Assembly (NCBI RefSeq): GCF_000740895.1
Contig: NC_025261.1
Span: 744,001 to 808,000, forward strand
Origin: Theileria orientalis strain Shintoku
Taxonomy: Eukaryota; Apicomplexa; Aconoidasida; Piroplasmida; Theileriidae
Length of the DNA: 64,000 nt
Direction of reading: 5' to 3'
This document shows positions 52,788 through 63,604 of this stretch, in pieces. Every line of letters begins with the position of its first letter. Within the stretch, counting starts at the first letter, position 1. The notes under the pieces were generated by a model. The model searched no databases. It was not told the DNA's origin and saw only the letters and a program-made list of their open reading frames with translations. Position numbers and translations under genes: made by a program.

Positions 52788-53018
52788 CAAATGACCGCTG
52801 TGTAGACTATAATTGCCTGTTCAAATGCGGATTCAAATCGTTGGAAGACTTGATCACAAATTGTATGAAAAACTGCGACTGTATGAGTGTAAGTTAGGAA
52901 GTGGTTCAACGCAGTGTAGAACCTTCTGGAAAACGAGTGTCTGAAGGACTGCCCTCAGGAAACCATTAACTCGCTCACGGACGCTAAGCTGGACGTCTGT
53001 AAAAGAGCCAGAAGATGA
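52788..53018 (+). CDS. Cysteine-rich exon(s), SEC62 tail or separate small gene
   Basis: An open frame with no in-frame ATG near its start, beginning after a CTAG acceptor at about 52790. It contains CLFKC, then 11 residues, CMKNC, and after a 26-28-nt intron ECLKDC, ending VCKRARR. The CX3C-x11-CX3C spacing resembles small TIM chaperones of the mitochondrial intermembrane space. It splices in phase to the last SEC62 exons, either directly or through a short exon DVAT and a 23-nt intron. A separate gene starting within the SEC62 3' end is also possible. Confidence 0.5.
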
Positions 53019-53144
53019 GTAATTTGATGTTAACTTCAAGTATGTGTTTGGTAAATTTTTGATTCATGGAACTTTGCATGTTTGGCACTTAGACTCGCCA
53101 GTCTAGGCACTGAGCTGCTAACAAAAGAAATAAAATGCGTAAAT

Positions 53145-54136
53145 ATGGTAAAATTAGCTATATTCGACTACGTTACGTCAGTAACAGGGAATAGGATCTA
53201 CTTGAACGTCCTGAAGGATGAAAATATAAAGGAGGTGAAGGAAAAGTTGCTTCTGCAGGTGAAGAACAACCTAGATAACAAGGATACTAAGACTAAAATT
53301 AAAAAGGTGAAGCGTAAAAATAGTGTCAAAAGTGAAATGACAGCAGAGTCGTTGATATTGTACCTGGGAGCGATAATTTTAGACGATGAAAAGAGTATAG
53401 AGGACTATAATGGGTCGGACTTGCCTGAACTTTCGTTGAGTTTATACTCAAGGGTGGACATAAAGGTGGTAGTGACCACGTTGAAAGGTGAGCGAGCAGC
53501 CGTGTCATGTGAATAACAACTTTCATAGGAATAAGATGCTTCGGAATAAACTACACACCAATATTCTCGTTCATTTTTAAGAAGAAAATTGCTTTTAAAA
53601 TGATAGACCAGCAGACGGTCTTGGAAATAAAGAAAAAGATACTATCACAATACCAGTTTTCGAACAAGAAAGGGTGCGTTGACTGCGTGTTGTATGTTTC
53701 TGCCTTATTTACCACTATACATATATTTATGTGCATGATATCACTTTTAATTTTTCTGTGTATGTATGTAGTTGTGTAAACTAACGATATCTAAGTTGTA
53801 TATGCTAGGGGTATACCGGTGTGTATGCATGTAGTGTATACACACATGTTTACACAGTTACGGGTATACACTCAAGATCTAGTTGAACACAGTGCATATA
53901 CTTAAGCTAATATATATACACACGCATCGCTTTATCTGCTATAGTACTTATATCTTTATGATCTTAATGATTGTAACCTATTCTGTAGAGAGACAATTAA
54001 AATCGAGGACTTAAATCTAATACATGACGGGTACGAGTTGAGTGACAACCTCTGCCAAATTAATGAGATGAACTTCAAGGACGATATGAAAATAACACTA
54101 ATAGTGCCTTACGGCTATGCCATGAAGAAATTATAG
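53145..54136 (+). CDS. Protein with ubiquitin-like folds, unknown function
   Basis: Three exons (53145-53487, 53529-53673, 53989-54136), 211 residues from ATG MVKLAIFDYV. A frame extension upstream is possible through an acceptor at about 53090. Residues 1-40 (RIYLNVLKDENIKEVKEKLL) and the middle (KMIDQQTVLEIKKKIL) both show the strand-helix pattern of ubiquitin-like domains, and the C-terminus (IHDGYELSDNLCQINEMNFKDDMKITLIV) fits the second half of a UBL fold. A Lys-rich loop lies between. No C-terminal Gly-Gly for conjugation. The second intron is 315 nt and rich in TATACACA-type repeats. Converges with ceramide synthase, 24 bases apart. Confidence 0.6.
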
Positions 54137-54160
54137 TCGCGTCCTTTGCAGAAGTGTTAT

Positions 54161-55332
54161 TTAATCATCTTCCCTGGTGTCGACTAAACAAGCATGAATA
54201 TTTTACCCGACTTACCGACTTCCGCCCTGTTAAATATGACTTTCTTAAACAGGCAGATGATGAAATTGAGCCAGTAGGCGTTCATGACCTAAACACACTG
54301 GTGTTAACTATGCAACCCACCATCAAAACTGCTATCGCGGCAGGGCATATTACTCCGCCCGGGAAGTCCCACAGGTACTTGATCGTCCCCCCAGAATAGT
54401 CGAACACGTCGAACTTCATCAGGAGCGGGTACGCTATGTACCTCGAGAGGAACAGGAACCTCATCACGAAGTGCGACAGGCCGTAGAGTCCAAACGATAT
54501 CACCAGCAGCACGTCGTTGTTCCTGTTGTAGTACGAGTACACCTTCGTCAGGTACAGCAGCACGTCGGGGATGTCGTGGAAGAAGATCACGAACTGAAGG
54601 CCGTTAACTATCTAATGTCTCACCATTGATATTCTGTGGAAGTTATATATGTACGAGAGCACCAGGAGCAGGATCGTCGTCACGTGGTGGAACTTCATGA
54701 TCATCGAGTCCGTCCTTCTCGTCTCCCAGTTGATGAAGATCAGGCATGAAATCCAGAACCCTGTGCACATCAGCATGAATACTCTCGTCTCCATTGTTAT
54801 TTCAAGCATTGGCCAGGACGCTATTTTGTTTTTCACGTGCTCCAGATCCTCTGAGAAGAACCTACATATTCTTACTTAACCCGGCAACCTACCATATTCC
54901 TTTCAGGTCCTTCACAAAGTATCTTATCCACCCTGGCTTTTCCGCAGTTCCATACTCCTTCACTAGTATTTTAAGTGCGTATCCGAACGAGAAAGTATGC
55001 CACAGGAAATACCTACGCATTCGTTACTTACTCAGCCCACAGCGGTTTCCACCCCAATTATTTTAACTATCTAAATAGTTCCATTAAATTGTATACCATA
55101 TCGATTCGGACATCTTCGACACTTTCTTTTCCGAGGATATTTTATGCTTCGTTATGTAATACCTTATTACTGAGGGCCATTTCGCCGTCAGCGGTGAGTC
55201 ACATCCTGAAAAGACCAACCTCAGAATCGAGAGAGCCACTACGAAACAGAGCACGATGTACTTATCGTTTTTATCCACCAGGGGCGTCACACCTTTGAAC
55301 GTGAACAATCGATCGTTCGAATACGTAATCAT
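54161..55332 (-). CDS. Ceramide synthase (LAG1/TLC domain)
   Basis: Six exons (55097-55332, 54893-55012, 54624-54861, 54354-54593, 54216-54288, 54161-54183), 309 residues. The TLC/Lag1 motif is clear: MKFHHVTTILLLVLSYIYNFHRIS, then after a 30-nt intron FVIFFHDIPDVLLYLTK. The paired His and the HD in this segment are the catalytic residues of ceramide synthases. Multiple membrane helices (YIVLCFVVALSILRLVF, VFMLMCTGFWISCLIFI) place it in the ER, acylating sphinganine or sphingosine. Without the 30-nt intron an in-frame TAG would follow RISMVRH. No Hox-like domain. The tail is acidic (DTREDD). Confidence 0.88.
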
Positions 55333-55831
55333 GATTGATCTTCTATATTCACAGGTTTTTATATTTTACAAATAAAATTAAATGTTGATTTTATTTATCA
55401 CTTATTTTTAGATTGACTTGATTTTTTATTTGATCTCGGTCAAGAATTAAATATTTTTTCCAAAAAATAAAAGATTATTATACATAGGTTTTATTGCTTG
55501 TTTTCAAGCTCAAGTTTGAAGATACTACTCTAAAATCATTAAAATACACCAGAATCAGTCTATACATTCTTGATCTATAATTATTGGCTTATACGAGTCT
55601 ACTTTTTTCGTCATATTCGCGTTTTAGAATACAAGTCTGCACATTCACGATGTGTACTTATGAATACTTTACAAAGTTACCTATTCTTAAAAAATAAATA
55701 ACACTTAATTTTCTGATGAAAAGATCTTTTATTCTACAATGATAAAAAATGGAATCTAGTTTTGTTTATTGTGGAATCTGAATGTATGGCATTGATGTGA
55801 TGTAACTAATACATTAGCACATTTTAATTTC
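55333..55831. other. Intergenic, AT-rich
   Basis: About 500 bases between the ceramide synthase start and the cytochrome c stop. No gene or RNA found. Confidence 0.5.
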
Positions 55832-56254
55832 TTATTTGGCGGACGCTTCCTTGAGATATGCAATCAAGTCTGCTCTGTCTTGTTCCTTCTTTAATCCGGC
55901 GAAAACCATTTTTGTGCCCGGAATGTACTGCTTCGGGTTAATCAGATACACGAACAGGTGTTTATCGCTCCACACGATTCCTAAATAATTTTTCGTCATT
56001 AAATTTAAATATTTTAATTACCTGAATTTTTATTTGCGTCGGAGTATGCGTAGTCTGTGGATCCTGATTTACGTCCGTAAAATCCGTGTAGATTAGGTCC
56101 CTGCTTCACGCTCCCCCCTATTTATTATATATCTTTAAATTTCAAACATACCTTTGTTGATTGTGTGACACTGCGCACATTTTGTTTTGAAGATTTTCGC
56201 TCCTTTGGCTGCATCTCCATCGGGAACAACTACATTAGGCTCAGGCTTCGACAT
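55832..56254 (-). CDS. CYC: Cytochrome c
   Basis: Three exons (56152-56254, 56022-56117, 55832-55980), 115 residues. The haem motif CAQCH and the flanking [20 protein letters not shown] are unmistakable; the distal ligand Met lies in [14 protein letters not shown], with [13 protein letters not shown] between. The C-terminal helix is [16 protein letters not shown]. It carries electrons from complex III to cytochrome oxidase in the mitochondrial intermembrane space. Both haem-attachment cysteines are present. Introns are 34 and 41 nt. Confidence 0.96.
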
Positions 56255-57015
56255 TATAAAATCTTTATATTTTTTTCAGTTATCAAAAAATTAGTCTTTT
56301 AATTTTAAAACAATGTTGTGTCAATAGAAATGTATTTATTCTAATAACACCCGATTGGTAAACAAAAACTATTATTTAAATAGTTTACAAAACCGATTTA
56401 TAGTTTAGATATATGACTAATTATCTTGTTTCGTTCACAATCGAACAATAATGGGTAGTTTTATTAATGTTTCTAGTGAGAAGCTCTATATTCAACGAAT
56501 ATTTATTATGACCGATTGGGGCAATGGTGCGTAGAAATGAATAAATTATTCTTCATTTATTTAAAGATAATTACATATATTATTTATATATAATTCCACT
56601 TATTAAGAATAGCTATTTGTTGTCGTCTAGCTTTATTCTAACCTAATACTACATTGGATTTATGATTCACATTTTTATTTTATTATTAATCAATACATAA
56701 GGAATCTTCATTGAAATGATTTTATTATGAAATAATACATCATTTATTTTTACTATGAAACTAATGACTATTTATAATCTTCCACTTTCATATTTAATAC
56801 ATTTATGTGTATTGATACATTCTTTTATGTTCATTGTATTGTTTAAATTTTCATTATTTGTTTAAAATTATTTTATTAATGATTGATTTATTATTTAAAA
56901 TTTCCTGTAGTATTTATTTTTAATCTTAAAAAATTTACACATTCCAATATACACAGTTCAATACATTTATTTTAATTTATGTTATTTAAAATTATATTCC
57001 CATGTCAACATACAG
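56255..57015. other. AT-rich divergent promoter region
   Basis: About 760 very AT-rich bases with short T and A runs between two divergent genes. No reading frame of note. Confidence 0.5.
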
Positions 57016-58652
57016 ATGCTCATTAATAATATTTTTGGATTCCTTTTTAAATATTTTGTTGTTTTTTTAATTTTAAGACTTGATATCGACTTTTTTGTAT
57101 TATTAGTTTTCAAACATAAACCATGTAATTTTAGTTTTGTTCAGTCATTAAGAATAAATAAAATATCGTTAAATCGCAGCATTATAAATTCTTTAGACCA
57201 TTGTTGTACAAATAGAAGTGATTCCACTCACACATTATCTTCTCTAGAAAAACCGAAATTTAACAACTGTAGAATTGGTAGAAATCAATATTCATTTATA
57301 CGATATAACACACTAAACACATATAAAACATTCAAACCACCAAAATATGATAAAACACAGAATGGAAACTTAATACACATTGATAAGACGCGTGTAGAAT
57401 CCATGATTCCATACTCTCAAACCTCTCTGTACCTTTTTAGAACAATAAAAGACTTTTTCAAGGGTCCATTCACGGGCTGGTATGTGCCCCCGATTCCAGT
57501 GGGAGAAAAAGTATCGTATATGTTAAGGGGTAAAGAACCTCTACAAACAGGTTTGTCCCAAAGTTTATGATTTTTCAGATGAGCAAACCGAAGAGTTTTT
57601 AAGCAAAATCGGAGCGACAGATAGTGATGACATATTTGAGGTGATGGCCAAATATAGAGAACAGATTAAATCATCACCCTCTTACGTGAGAAGGTACTTA
57701 ATATCCTCGTGTCAAGAGTATCTGCGGAAGTATTTCGTACGCGTTTTTGAGGAGGTGGAAGACGTTGCCTCCAGGGGAACAGACGCATGGAGAGAGTTCT
57801 GGAAGCCTGAAAAGTACGTTTGAATGTAACGAGCCTTATTTAGGGACGAGACGGGAAGGTTCACGGAGTCGGACTCGTTAGAACTCACTGAGAAAGACAG
57901 GGAGTTTGCAAGCTGGTTTTCACCAAAGCTAAAAATCGAAGAGTCCATAATGGATGCAAAGAGGAGACAGAGAGCGTTTTTAAGGATCGATAAGAACAAA
58001 TACATTGGATTAGTACGACTCACAAGGTATTCATACTTGCCTAGGCATTTGAGTAACCAAAATCGCATCTATTGCTGTAACTGTCTTCAAACAATAGCTT
58101 AAAAGAGGATTAATCAATATGTAGAGACCCAAAGGGGCGCCTTATTAGATGTCTGAAGTCAATGGTGCCAGTAATGGCGGCAGGACTCTTACCAAAACTA
58201 GGCAAACTATCAATAACAATCTCATCCATGATGGCGTGTAGAATCATTTACAAGGGGGATGAGAAGGAAAAGTCAGAAAAGGTGCGTTGCAACAAGTAAG
58301 ATACTTGTAGAACTGGGACCCTAGTCGGTACGTAACACCGGGCGATCTGGACGGGTCGGAAACCTCAAAGTCGCTGGTAACACTGGCACTAGTGGCAGGG
58401 CACTCCGCGCTGGGATACTTAATGGCCTCGGTCGTGGGAAAATACGTACGTTTGCACAACCTAAACACTCTTCAGGCAAATTTGGGGAGCACACTGGTCG
58501 TCGATGCAATATACGCGTTCTTTATCAACACGCAGCTGATTTTAAGCGCACTACTCTACGATACAAGTCAAATGTCGTTCAAAGAAATAACGGAAATCGG
58601 CAAGAAAAGAGAAGATGATCACGAAAGCAAGATTGACCTGGACGAGGATTAA
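57016..58652 (+). CDS. Predicted organellar membrane protein with signal and transit-like leader
   Basis: Six exons (57016-57550, 57579-57813, 57844-58012, 58098-58120, 58149-58281, 58311-58652), 478 residues; one exon is 23 nt. The N-terminus has a hydrophobic signal (FKYFVVFLILRLDIDFFVLLVF) followed by about 80 basic, Asn/Ser/Thr-rich residues without many acids, the classic bipartite apicoplast leader. The mature part has charged helices, then two moderately hydrophobic regions (MVPVMAAGLLPKLGKLSI and LVTLALVAGHSALGYLMASVV), then VVDAIYAFFINTQLILSALL, and an acidic tail. I do not recognise the family. The leader makes an apicoplast membrane protein the best guess. Confidence 0.7.
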
Positions 58653-59030
58653 TGTACACATTAGAATTATATATGCCAGATCATACTTAGAAATTATACA
58701 TCCTCGATATAAATGGTTGTATAAAAACGAAGGGGCCAGTACTTAAAAAATGGTTATACTGAAATGGTACTTTATGGAGAGTATGTAATTTTTTATGTGG
58801 TAGGACTAGCAGCTGCCAACATGCGCGGATGACCAGTTGAGATTTTAATTTATAGATCCCCTTGAAATTTAAGTATTTTTAAACACGCTAGCCCCAATGT
58901 GGTTTTAATTTCAATCGATTATCGAATTGATCAGTTTTGTTTTGAGCCTTTGGAAAATCAGAATTTCTCCACCGTTTCGACTTTATATCACGCCCTTTAG
59001 CTTTATTTAATTTTTAAGCCATTTGTTTAA
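58653..59030. other. Intergenic
   Basis: About 380 bases between two co-directional genes. A GC-richer patch near 58890-58960 did not fold into any RNA I know. Confidence 0.45.
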
Positions 59031-60122
59031 ATGGATCACGGCAGAAACGATTCAAAAGGTTGCGAAGAGGATAAGGCTGATGGCGAATCTGACTCGTCTG
59101 GCAACCAGAAGCCCAAAAGCAAGCGGCCTGAGCACGAGAACGGCAGCGTCGAGAACACACAACTCAATGGTACTGGAACCAGGCCCAAGAGCTCACCGCC
59201 CGGGCCTCCTAATGCTGCTGCAAACACGTTGCCCACCACTCGGTCAGATTCACACTTTTCTAGGACCGTTTCGCTCAACCAAGGCAGTTCACAGCCGCAA
59301 TTTACCCACAGAACTGCACCAAACCCCCAAAGCTCAGAAGAGAAGCGTGAGCAGGCGCTCGAGGACGAGGCCACGAGGATGTTCTTGGACTTCGCCTCGG
59401 ACCCCGACCTCATGAACCGCGCTCTAAACGCTGCCATGAACCCTAATGTCGCCAGGGAACTCGCAAGGCAGGCCGACACGGCGTGGCGGAACATGGAGAC
59501 TGTTCCTGGCGGGTACCAGGCGCTTTGCCAAATGCACCGGAACCTCCAGCAGCCCCTTTGGAACGCAGTCATGGGCCACGACGTGGCTCCTCACACCACG
59601 GTTTCCTCAGACATTAAGCCTCCTGTTCACAGCGAGCCTATAAAGGTGAACGCGATGCCGAACCCTTGGAAAAACGCTCCTCAGCAGCAGCAGCAGCCAG
59701 GCCTCGGCTCCTTTCCAACCTCGTTTTTCGGCGACTTTAACCCCCTGACCTACTTGTCCGGCGCCATGGCCGACCCCTACGGCGCCAGTCCTTCCCCTGC
59801 AGCTTCTAACGACTTGTTGTCATCGGTCATAAACAGGACCAGTCCCACCAGTTTCCAGACAGCCTCTCAACTCATTCAGAACACCGCCGCTGCCAACTGC
59901 AACAACTCTCACGGCGCAACTAGTCACTGCTCCGCCGGCTCTGTCAACAGCAACTCCGATGACGGCGGGATCAAATACTCCAGGGAGATCGAGGAGCTCG
60001 CTCAAATGGGTCTCACTGACCGTGAAAAGTGTCTTATCGCACTCGAGGCTGCCGACGGTGATATATTTCAGGCTTTGGGTATTTTAGAGGAGCTCGAGAA
60101 GGAGGAGTCGCAGGACGAATAG
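59031..60122 (+). CDS. Ubiquilin/DSK2-like protein lacking the UBL domain
   Basis: Single exon, 363 residues. The C-terminus is a UBA domain (about residues 318-356): SREIEELAQMGLTDREKCLIALEAADGDIFQAL, with the MG-F/L loop and the leucine helix that binds ubiquitin. Residues about 105-190 resemble the STI1-type repeat of ubiquilins (DLMNRALNAAMNPNVARELARQADTAWRN, with a Met/Asn-Pro pattern). The N-terminus, where DSK2 and ubiquilin have a ubiquitin-like domain that docks on the proteasome, is instead 90 polar Ser/Gly/Pro-rich residues. It could still shield membrane proteins or bind ubiquitinated clients. An upstream exon with the UBL was looked for in 58653-59030 and not seen. Confidence 0.82.
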   Translation: MDHGRNDSKGCEEDKADGESDSSGNQKPKSKRPEHENGSVENTQLNGTGTRPKSSPPGPPNAAANTLPTTRSDSHFSRTVSLNQGSSQPQFTHRTAPNPQSSEEKREQALEDEATRMFLDFASDPDLMNRALNAAMNPNVARELARQADTAWRNMETVPGGYQALCQMHRNLQQPLWNAVMGHDVAPHTTVSSDIKPPVHSEPIKVNAMPNPWKNAPQQQQQPGLGSFPTSFFGDFNPLTYLSGAMADPYGASPSPAASNDLLSSVINRTSPTSFQTASQLIQNTAAANCNNSHGATSHCSAGSVNSNSDDGGIKYSREIEELAQMGLTDREKCLIALEAADGDIFQALGILEELEKEESQDE

Positions 60123-60421
60123 TCATCACTCATTTAAAAACACCTTATAATATATAATATTGTTTTTTCACTCAACTGCTTTATGAATCCTACTACATTT
60201 GCGTACCCTTTTTTCACACACAGACTTTTATACATCTGTTCACATACAGGTATATACTTACATGTTTATGTATATGCTTATACAAACAATACATATTATA
60301 CATTTACTAATGTGTATATATATTTATTATGTATGTTGTAGCTGGTATATATATATACACACACCCATTTATATATATTCACGCTCACGTCCAGTGACAT
60401 CATCTGTGTACTCTAATAGGC

Positions 60422-60512
60422 ATTCTTAGTGATGATATCTATCACGTATTCTTAGTGATGATATCTATCACTTATTCTTAGTGATGATATCTATCACGTA
60501 TTCTTAGTGATA
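60422..60512. repeat. 26-bp tandem repeat, 3.5 copies
   Basis: Unit ATTCTTAGTGATGATATCTATCACGT at 60422, 60448 and 60474, then a half copy. One base varies in the second copy. Each unit contains the arms GTGAT and ATCAC around GATATCT, so a short hairpin could form. It lies just past the CDPK stop, between two converging genes. Confidence 0.92.
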
Positions 60513-60518
60513 ATAACT

Positions 60519-63500
60519 TTATTTAATCTTAGATGATTCGGGCCACCCGTATAGCATCGAGTAGAACTCCTGGTAGCTTATGGTTCCATCTCTATCCAAG
60601 TCCACCTACGCGTCTCTGTTTTCTATTTTGCATACCTCGTTTAGTATTTCATCCACCATATCGTGTGTGAGGGTCACTGAGGTCGATTCTGCTGTAAATA
60701 CTCTGAGCATGTCCTCTCTACATTCGTCGATGAGTTTATTAAATAAATGTTCTTCTATGTAATCCAATATATATTTATATATATACATAAATATATTCCA
60801 AATTGACTAAACACTTAAATAAACAAGTGGCCAGGCATTTTGTATATAATCCAGTTCATAATTACTATTTGTTGGTGTTGACCTACCTTGTTATTTTACC
60901 GTCCCCGTCCGAGTCAAATATGTGGAACGCTCTTGAGCAGAACTCATTCTGGTCGTACAGTCTACTGTCAATTGACGCTGCAATGAACTCAGTGTATTCT
61001 AAAAAAAATTGTTAATTTACTTTAAGCATTTTAACGTAAAGGTTGTATTCCTCCATACGATATCTATATGGTAACTGCAAATACCAACTATTCCTTACCT
61101 ATTGCTCCACTCTGATCTGTGTCCAATGCTCTTGCCATCTTCTCTATGTTCGCGTCCGTGTCTCTGGACTCGCGAAGGCCAGAGGTCACCTCCGATATCG
61201 AGAGCATTCCGTCGCCGTCTCTGTCCAGCGCCTCGAAGGCCGAGGTCAGCGGCGCGAGCTCCCTCTCCGAGAGGTGGTACGCTATGCACGTCAGCGCCAT
61301 CTGCTTCATCTTGTTGTACTTCAGGAAGTTCTTGAACCTCCTCGCAAGGCTCTTAGATACGTTCGGCGCGACCGTCGGCGGCAGCGTCGTGCACTTGGTG
61401 ATCCACTCGTGGTTCAGCGCGTCGCATGCGCTTATTCGCGTGCTCGGGACGTAGGACAGGCACCTCGTGATCAGGTCCATCGCCGACTTCGAGACGTGGC
61501 TCCAGTGCTTCGGGATGAACTTGATCGAGCCTCTCTTCACGTTCCTCAGTATCTCCGCGTTGTTGCTTCCGTGGAATGGCGGGTATCCCACCAGCAGGAT
61601 GAACATGATGACTCCTGCGCTCCAGATGTCGCAGGCCTTGTCGTAGTTTCCCAGCAGCACCTCCGGCGCCACGTAGTACGGCGTTCCTACCAGACTCGTG
61701 AACTTGTGCGTCTTGAAGCACTTCGTTGCGAACCCCCAGTCTATGATCTTAATCGTCGACGAGCTCGTGTTGTTGCAGTAGAGTATGTTTTCCGGCTTCA
61801 GGTCTCTGTGGAGCACGTTTTTGCTGTGGCAGTAGGCGATTGCTGAGAACACCTGCCTCATGATGAATGCTGCGTAGTTTTCCGAGAAGCTTCCCTTGCT
61901 AACTATTCTGTCAAACAGCTCTCCTCCGCTGCACATTTCCATCACCAGATACAGGTACTCCGCGTCTTCGTACACTTCAAACAGCTTTATTATGTTTGGG
62001 TGATCCAGCTTTTTCCTACGTAATCATTTTATGAAGCTGCCGGTGTTTTTAGCGGTTTGTTATTACAATAACGGTAATATAATGGTATGTTGGCTAAATC
62101 GTATTATACTGGTATTAAAATAAATATAAGCTAACAAGCTAGCTTTCTAATAATAGGCATATTATCCACCAAGTTCATATTTTCTATCTTGGAATATTGT
62201 CCATTAGACTAGTTTCTGCTAACCGACCAATCACCAAGTCATACACTAATACTCATTGCTTAACTGGCTACTCTCCGCTTACATGATTTGTATTTCTCGC
62301 TTCATTCTCATTGCGTTCTCTATTTTTGCCTTTCTTATGATCTTCACTGCTCTCGTCGCTCCTGACTGCTTGTGCACTCCCTTGATTACGTTCCCGTAGC
62401 TTCCTTTGCCCAGCTTATCTTCCGCCAGGTCGTAGACGTCCTCTATTCTCTTTCCGTTCAACAACGCTGTCTGTACCACCAGGTTCGACCTGTCTAGATA
62501 GGGCGATTTATCGTTATCCTTCTCCGACCTGTGTGACTGCAGTCTTATTATCATTCCCTTGTACCCCTTTGGGATCTTGTCTTCCTTGTGCATACACTTC
62601 GTGCACAGCGAGTTGTACGACGGTTTTTCTTGGGTCTCGTTTTCCTTTCCGTTACCTCTGAAGCACGTCGGCATACACGTCGATCTGTGGTCGTGCATTA
62701 CCACATCGTTTACTTCTCTCTTCGCTCCGCCTTCACTCTCATGTGTCGGCTTTTGCGCTGTCAAATCTGGTGCTCCAACTAAATTCTGTCTTTGTCCCAT
62801 CGCCTTCTTCACTGCTGGGTTATCAGTCACAAAATTTACGTTACTTCTTCCTTGTTCGTTATTGTATGCGTTTGTTGTTCCGTGTGACGTTTCCGTCTTC
62901 TGCTCCTTGTACTTGTGCACTATCTGTCTCTTTGACGTGCTTCCTTCCGACACCACTGTGCTGGTCGTCCTAGCGCTATCCATATCGACACTCATTTCGT
63001 CGTTCTTTTTCGCTTGGGGCACCGTCACGTGCTCGTGCATCTGACTCGCTTGTGTTGTCCCTTCATTCACTCCTTGGCATTCCGCCACCATTCCTGAAAA
63101 AGTCTTCTTCACCGATGAGGCCATGTCAGATCCCAGTCTATTCAGAGGACTCAGCCTTTCGAAGCTGAAGCTGTGGCTTGCTGCCAGGCCTTCGTAGCTT
63201 ATGCTCTTCAGCGGCTCCAGCCTCTCAAAGCTAGATATCAGGTCTTTATCTAATTCAGAGGACAGCGTCCAGCGGAAGTTACTGATGTACTCGTTTCTTC
63301 TATCTTCGCTGGCCGTCGTTTTAGTGGGTTCATTTTTACTTTCTTTATTTTCACTCTTTTTAGGATCATATCTTTCTTTACGGGAGTTTTTAGTACCGTT
63401 CGTTTTTGCTACCAATTTATTTGACAATAGTCTATAATTTGAGTTAAATGGGTTAGATATATTTATTTTATATGATCTTTCGTTCATGTTAGTCTGTTTA

Positions 63501-63577
63501 TTACTTTCATTATTTATATTTTGTCGAATATTAACGCTTGGTTGATCCTTTCTGTTTGTTTTTGATTGGCCAATACC
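60519..63577 (-). CDS. Calcium-dependent protein kinase (CDPK)
   Basis: Kinase followed by EF-hands. The start MGIGQSK at 63577 gives an N-myristoylation-like glycine; an ATG at 63604 is also in frame. Exons: 62283-63577, 61099-62015, 60887-60998, about 60657-60770 and 60519 to about 60605. The first 370 residues are polar and disordered. Kinase motifs: GKGSYGNV, VKIIRK, HRDLKPEN, DWG in place of DFG (KIIDWGFAT), YVAPEVL. EF1 DRDGDGMLSISE, EF2 near DTDQSGAIGKEYTEF, EF3 DSDGDGKI, EF4 DLDRDGTISYQEF. Calcium binding relieves the junction helix. In apicomplexans CDPKs drive motility, egress and gamete steps. The EF3-EF4 splice junction is unresolved. Confidence 0.88.
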
Positions 63578-63604
63578 CATACTGTATACATTAAATGGAC
63601 TCAA

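Noticed and set aside
54606..54640. In-frame TAG in the ceramide synthase TLC domain, suggesting a pseudogene
   Set aside because: A 30-nt GT-AG intron (54594-54623) removes it and restores the family's spacing between RIS and HD.
55022..55060. Extra exon in ceramide synthase encoding WKPLWAE
   Set aside because: It would be preceded by a stop with no acceptor; skipping it joins SESIW to YFLWHTFSFGY in phase.
60600..60640. In-frame TAG before the last CDPK EF-hand
   Set aside because: A 34-nt intron starting at GTATGCAAAATAG removes it and gives ILNEVDLDRDGTISYQEF, the expected EF4.
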